Source of the DNA: Tubulanus polymorphus
Lineage: Eukaryota > Nemertea > Palaeonemertea > Tubulaniformes > Tubulanidae
Direction of reading: 5' to 3'
Length of the DNA: 64,000 bases
Assembly (NCBI RefSeq): GCF_964204645.1
Contig: NC_134026.1
Coordinates: forward strand, 30,318,650-30,382,649
The notes beneath the pieces were generated by a model, which was not told where the DNA came from, did not search any database, and saw only the letters and a program-made list of their open reading frames with translations. Shown piece after piece: positions 59,002 through 64,000 of the stretch; within the stretch, counting starts at the first letter, position 1; each line of letters opens with the position of its first letter. A program made the translations under genes and the position numbers.

Positions 59002-62000
59002 CTATAAAATTTGACTTGCTGAACTCTGACTCAGATAAATGATGGCACCAACGAAATTGACACCTGCGGCGATGATATAAACAGGAAACCAACGTCCACC
59101 TGATGTAGTGACTAATTCAGCGGTCAATGGACCACACGTAATACCTGGAATCGTAGCCTAAAAAAGACAACATACACATATATCACACGTGTGCAGCCCC
59201 GCTTTCAAAGCTGAAATTCAGGGCGATGACTTCTTTTTTCTAAATCCATCAGATTTCCCTGTTTCCCAAGTCTGAGGGCAACATTCCTGAGACGAAGTAT
59301 CCAACCCTTTCAGTGCCTCTACCCCACAGTGCAGTGTATAAATCGGTGATGAACTTAGTCAGTACATCATATTGAGGTGCATTCATGTTATTAGTAATTA
59401 TTCTTATCTCCAATGAAAGCTGGTCACCTGTCAAACATAGTTAAGTATTAGTAACTATCAACACACCGCACCACGGTGTAGAATCACTATAGCTATATGC
59501 CTATTATTCACTGGGCTGGAATTTAAATATCTCCAGCACTTTCAGGTATTTATCAGTCAGACTGAAAGGGTTAAATAAAGGTAATACTCACGAGCGTATT
59601 TGAAATGGCGAAAGAAATGCCGGCATGAGTTGGAGCAACATCAGCATGATTGCTCAAATGTCCCGATGAATTACAAGCACTTAAACCCATTGATATTGAC
59701 ACAAACCTGTAAAATCAGAAACGATTTACATTTGAGAGACTGGTACAAGCATAAGATAACGACAGATATCTACAAATTATCATGAGTCAAACGTAAAAAA
59801 AAAAATTCCACTTACAAAACTGCTAACATTATGTTATTAACAGCACTAAAAAACAGAAGAAATATCCCAGGTCCGAGTAGTCCGATGCACGTCATTAGTC
59901 TACGCACAGATAGTACTGTCCATTTACTGGCAACCAACGCATCGGCAAAATGACCAGCAGCTGTAAATAAAACATTCAACCCTGAGTAAAATCGTACCGT
60001 ACTGAGCGCTTTATTCCAATGATGAGGTACTCAATGGATTACAGAATTTGATGGATAATCGACGTTGAATAAAACATCCCTATACGCAAAATCAGCAATT
60101 TTTTCATATACATTAAGCATTACAGTACACAATTGCACTGACTACTCCCCCCTCCCCTAATGCGTACGTAATAAATGAACGATCCCTATCGTTGTATAAT
60201 GAACTGAAACTTACCGACTCCTACTAATGAGTTTAATATGTAAGGCACCGCTGTATACATGATATCATGTTTTTCAGCACCGAGATGTCGAGTCATATAA
60301 GTCGGCAGCCACTGCATTATTATATAATTAGACCAGTTCATACTAAAGTGAGCAATGTAAATCGACCACAACGGCCAATGACTGACAAACTCTATCCACC
60401 GCACATTGGTATTATTAACCTGTAATCAGAGATATTGAGACATTACACTCCAGACAATAAACATGTCAACAGATACCCGTAGTGCATAGTAGGTTTATCA
60501 TGTGGATGATTGGCATTTGATGTTTATTGATTTGATACCAGGTTAATACAGCTCCTCTAAAACAGTCATTTATCCACGGTATTAACAAAATTTTTGATTC
60601 ATTATGAGGCCTATGCTTCTTACGGGCAAGAAAATCCAAAATTTCCTAATATTTCCCCTATCATGTAAGTATTTTTCAAAAAGTACTAGAAAATCCAGAC
60701 CATATTGAAGTACAGTCAAGATCAGACACAATTCTCAGTAAATATTTCACCTTCGGGGGTTGAATGAATTCTTCTTCATCTGGACCTCGAACTTCTGTAT
60801 ATAACGCTATCCAAAATAGAACCCATATAAAACCTAATGAACCAAAACTGTAAAACATCCACTGCCACGGTAAATGCGGACATACCTAGAACAAAAATGA
60901 AAATTATAATTACTGGTGTAGAATTTTATGGCTCTGGACCCAGTTCCACAGTTGTGAGTTAGAGTTAACTCTTGAGTTAAAATTAATTCATTTTCAATGA
61001 GTTTACTCAGGGTCAAATCTTAACTCGGAACTGTGGAACTGGACCCAGATTAAGAATGATTGATACAGTAATCTCCACTCCTATCATTTCAGTTACGACC
61101 ATTGAATTCTTTAGAAACTGTTTAACTCGGAGATGAGCACAGTTTACTGCGTAATACTGACCACAGCAGCAACTGTCTGACCGATTGATCCCAGAGATAT
61201 TAAATAACCAAATGCACGTGACCGCTCTTCAAGAGGTATGGTATGAGCGAATATATGAAATACGGTGGGCAAACCTGAAAAATAGCAGGAAAAAAATATT
61301 AGATCAACTTTTCAAAACATTTTCATTTTCAGCTAATGATCGTTTCAATAACTTACCCAAACCTTCGCCAATACCTAAAAGCACTCGTAGGAATATTAAA
61401 GAATATATCGAATTGGCAAAAAATGGCGTAATGAATGTAGATAATGACCATAAAAATACGGCTAACGTTAGAATCCTTTTTCCTCCGTATTTCTCAGCAG
61501 CTCTTCCTCCGATAACCTTACAAATAAAAACAAATTTACTTTTAGTAAATAAGCAATTATACGCCTAGAATAATCAGCGAAATTATGTCCTCAACGCTTA
61601 AGTCATTTCTGGATTTGAAACACAAATCAAGACTCAAAAATATAGACACAATTTCAGTAATTTTCCCAACTGCTGTTTAATCACAATAGTGTTCCTAGTT
61701 CTATTAGACTGGCCTGTGGACGTGGTGGTGTTCATGTTTCTAAGCGTGCTTTGATAAACTCATTTTCAAAAACTCATTCAAAGACATTTTAGTTAGTATT
61801 TTCCTTGTAACCCGAACCCCTAGACTTCCAAAATATGTTCGTCATCAAATGCACTTCAAACTGGATTTTTAAATGTAGAAGAAATTGAGCGCAGTTTCAC
61901 GAAAAAGTTTAAGCCTAAAACGGTTAAATTTGAATTGTTGTCCTCATTGAAAACATGAAGTAACCAATGGCGATTCAACCAAAAATTTGAGTTTAACTTT

Positions 62001-62349
62001 TTTGTGAAACCGGACCCTGAAAACCATTTATCCACTTGTGAACCCGAAGAATTCTTACTTGCCACAGGACAGTTGGAGGTTGCCCATTATGATAATAATA
62101 ATAATGTAACGATAAACCAGCTGCCCGCGGAGGTAAACTTTATTCTGGTCATTTTCTTACCATACTTCCCATATAACCAGCAGCGAATGAACTGAGTACC
62201 CAACCTTGTCCGTGCATGTCCCATTTGAACTGATCGGTCATTTGTATGATCGCGATAGGCATAATGACTCGATCGGCGGAGTTGATGAAGTTCGCTAGAG
62301 CACACAGCGCTATCGTATTCGACGGTTTAGTAAAAGAAAGTCTAAACAT
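59002..62349 (-). CDS. SLC17-type anion transporter (ANTR-like MFS protein)
   Basis: Eight exons, 62349-62161, 61516-61357, 61274-61162, 60885-60751, 60419-60215, 59960-59816, 59706-59592 and 59157-59002, give 405 residues. It belongs to the major facilitator superfamily, SLC17 branch, with twelve expected membrane segments. Supporting motifs are ADRVIMPIAIIQMTDQF, GQGWVLSSFAAGYMGSM, the RVLLGIGEGLGLPTVFH loop typical of SLC17, LEERSRAFGYLISLGSIGQ, SVRRLMTCIGLLGPG and the ending SQSSASQIL. The TM1 text (NSADRVIMPIAI) is closer to plant-style chloroplast anion transporters (ANTR), which many invertebrate genomes also encode, than to vertebrate sialin or VGLUT. The substrate (phosphate, nucleotide or organic anion) cannot be told. 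The short N-terminus begins only about 10 residues before TM1. Confidence 0.87.
59301..59574. mobile_element. TTAA-type MITE, copy 2 (SLC17-like intron)
   Basis: Starts aaccctttcagtgcctctac and ends actgaaagggttaa, the inverse ends seen at 41774-42071. The left TTAA has decayed to CCAA. Its interior also shares cacctgtcaaa and caccgca phrases with copy 1. Confidence 0.7.
60932..61050. mobile_element. Foldback element, family of the 44-bp minisatellite
   Basis: The left arm ctggacccagttccacagtt and the right arm aactgtggaactggacccag are exact inverse copies over 20 bp, and the match continues more weakly into gagttagagttaactc and aatcttaactcgg. About 119 bp, in an intron of the SLC17-like gene. 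Confidence 0.8.
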
Positions 62350-63628
62350 GTTTCTAGTCGTCCATCAAACGTGTAATAGTGACGTGACAACTGACTTCCC
62401 GGCGCAACAATAACCCTACAAATATAAATCATGGGGGAAAAATAATTTGACAGCAGGCAAATTAAAATTGGGGGAACTGTCAAAAATACAACATTGATTG
62501 TCAATGACAATGAGAAGTACAATGTTACACATCTCATCACGTAAATACTTATCAAGAAATGTTTGTCTACAAGGCCTATTGATCTGGTGTATTCATCAAA
62601 TCATTTATCTACGGTAATTAGTCATGATTAATTAGTAGTAAAAAGAATGGTCGTATTTACGTGGCACTAACTACTGGTCCGTACGCTGGCGCCACCTAGA
62701 CTATGATTACGAATCAGGGACTGCTGAAGCGTTTTCAACGTTAAATAAACGATTACCTGCAGTTATTCGAGATCGTTAGATCACCACCGATACATTGTCT
62801 ATTAAACCCGTGCGTTTAAATCTATGTCATAAATCTAATGAACTCGTAAATTAATATTTAAATAGAGTCGTTGTTTACTTTTCCGCGGCGGCCATTAATG
62901 CGCTGAGGGTTTGTACGCCGTTATAAAGCACGGCTTAAATGCCGTGTTGAACTGTTGACTAGAAGTAGCAAACCGACAAATGAACTAATGTTATCTCCCA
63001 AATGCTCCCTAATGTTATCGTTTGAATATAAAAGCATATAGAATTGATTACGAATACGAATTTATTTACACTGACTCCAACCATTTCCATGGTACACGGA
63101 GGATAAATATTAATACGAATATTTACAAAACAACACTTTAATGATAAAATGCAAAGAAATAAAAACGTTACAAAATCCATGGGTCCAGCGGCCGTCAGGT
63201 GTCAATGAACTCAAACCACTACAATGGTACATTGAGGATAAAAGACTTCGAAATTCGTTCAAAAAACATGCAGTTAATAATAATCAGTTTCACACACACG
63301 CAGTTTTGATACTATCCATATTGCTTTCGCTACTTTTGATACTTTTAATGATTTCCTAATGAAGTATTCCTTTTAGACTAACGTGATATTGAGCCTTGAT
63401 TACAAGATTAAAACCAAATTTGAAAACGGAATATTTCTAATGTACTGTCAGATGATCTTATTAATGATTTTACTAAGTTGGGTCAACAGTCGCCATAGGA
63501 AATTTAAGATCCCAATATTTACCAAAAAAATATGTACAGAGACCAAATACTATAAAATGTATGATTTTATTTGACAAGTTTTGTACATACCGCGTATTGA
63601 TTTTTTGTCCTTTTTGGAAATTAGTGTT
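62350..63628. other. Upstream of the SLC17-like gene, gene-free
   Basis: AT-rich with no supported gene. The first few hundred bases left of 62700 probably include the SLC17-like promoter and leader. ORFs are short and T-rich. Confidence 0.45.
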
Positions 63629-63780
63629 GTACGGTGCTGCCGCTATGATCAACATTAGCGGATTTTGCATTAACTAACGCAAACTGACACTGGCAGTAGA
63701 CTCTTCTTGATTGCCAGAGTCGATTCACGTTAGTGTATGAAAAATCCGCTAATGTTGAGTCTAGCGGCAGCATCGGACGG
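63629..63780. mobile_element. GGTGCTGCC-type MITE, copy 2
   Basis: The left arm cggtgctgccgctatgatc...aacattagcggatttt and the right arm (inverse: aaaatccgctaatgtt, tagcggcagcat) pair over about 45 bp. A 50-bp loop contains ctggcag/ctgccagag phrases. No coding capacity. Confidence 0.8.
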
Positions 63781-63814
63781 TGTAGTCTGTCTGGCAGCAC
63801 GTCGATTTCATTTT

Positions 63815-64000
63815 TCTCAATCAGTAATTACTGGGCTCTAACTTTGGACACTCCTGTAATCCTCTATTCAGAATCAGGACCACTCTGAATCAGTATCAGT
63901 AATTACTGGGTTAGAACCCGGGACACTCCTGTACATCCTCTATTCAGAATCAGGACCACTCTGAATCAGTATCAGTAATTACTGGGTTGGAATACGGAAC
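63815..64000 (+). repeat. 75-bp tandem repeat at the window end
   Basis: Slightly more than two copies of a unit of about 75 bp containing cagtaattactggg, gacactcctgta and gaatcaggaccactctgaat; the array runs off the window. A diverged relative of one unit occurs in inverse near 10838-10870. Confidence 0.85.

Overview
The window is nuclear DNA of an invertebrate animal, most likely a lophotrochozoan (spiralian). Genes carry many short introns with GT/AG ends, 5'UTR introns and AATAAA signals, and the sequence is AT-rich and full of tandem repeats and miniature inverted-repeat elements. The lineage guess rests on a GnRH/AKH-superfamily peptide with an extended GW-G-rich C-terminus and on the general gene repertoire. 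I could not test it by search, and no phylum is firmly indicated. All exon models were built by hand from splice sites, reading phase and recalled family sequences.

Layout. Positions 1-6.4 kb are satellite DNA, with three unrelated tandem families nested as A-B-C-B-A (59, 153 and 159 bp units). Positions 6.5-9.3 kb hold a 19-bp array of TTGACGTC motifs and then a cluster of duplicated exon-like blocks with intact splice sites but mostly decayed frames. Positions 9.3-11.9 kb are repeats. The gene-rich part follows: TMEM134 (+), an SLC35E4-like transporter (-), a Shaw-type Kv channel (-), an AKH/GnRH-type neuropeptide precursor (+), ATMIN/ASCIZ (-), beta-tubulin (-), TMEM120 (+), TRIM37 (-), a TTD14 homologue (+), NUDT9 (-) and an SLC17/ANTR-like anion transporter (-). 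Positions 51.4-59 kb and 62.4-64 kb contain no gene I can support, only elements and repeats.

The genes do not form a pathway; they are ordinary conserved animal genes. Two pairs are divergent with short shared upstream regions (beta-tubulin/TMEM120, about 650 bp; TRIM37/TTD14, about 480 bp). TMEM134 and the SLC35E4-like gene converge tail to tail with poly(A) signals less than 200 bp apart.

The most interesting points are: (1) a pair of equal-length, phase-matched alternative exons in the TTD14 GTPase gene, both encoding the ICDRG segment; (2) an AKH-type peptide with a glycine-rich four-residue C-terminal extension; (3) a Kv channel that keeps the Shaw zinc signature and TVGYGD filter but has lost both prolines of the S6 PVP gate; (4) the degenerate exon cluster at 7.0-9.3 kb; (5) a foldback element with tRNA-like promoter boxes at both ends and a 9-bp target duplication; (6) a minisatellite apparently built from the arm of a foldback element.
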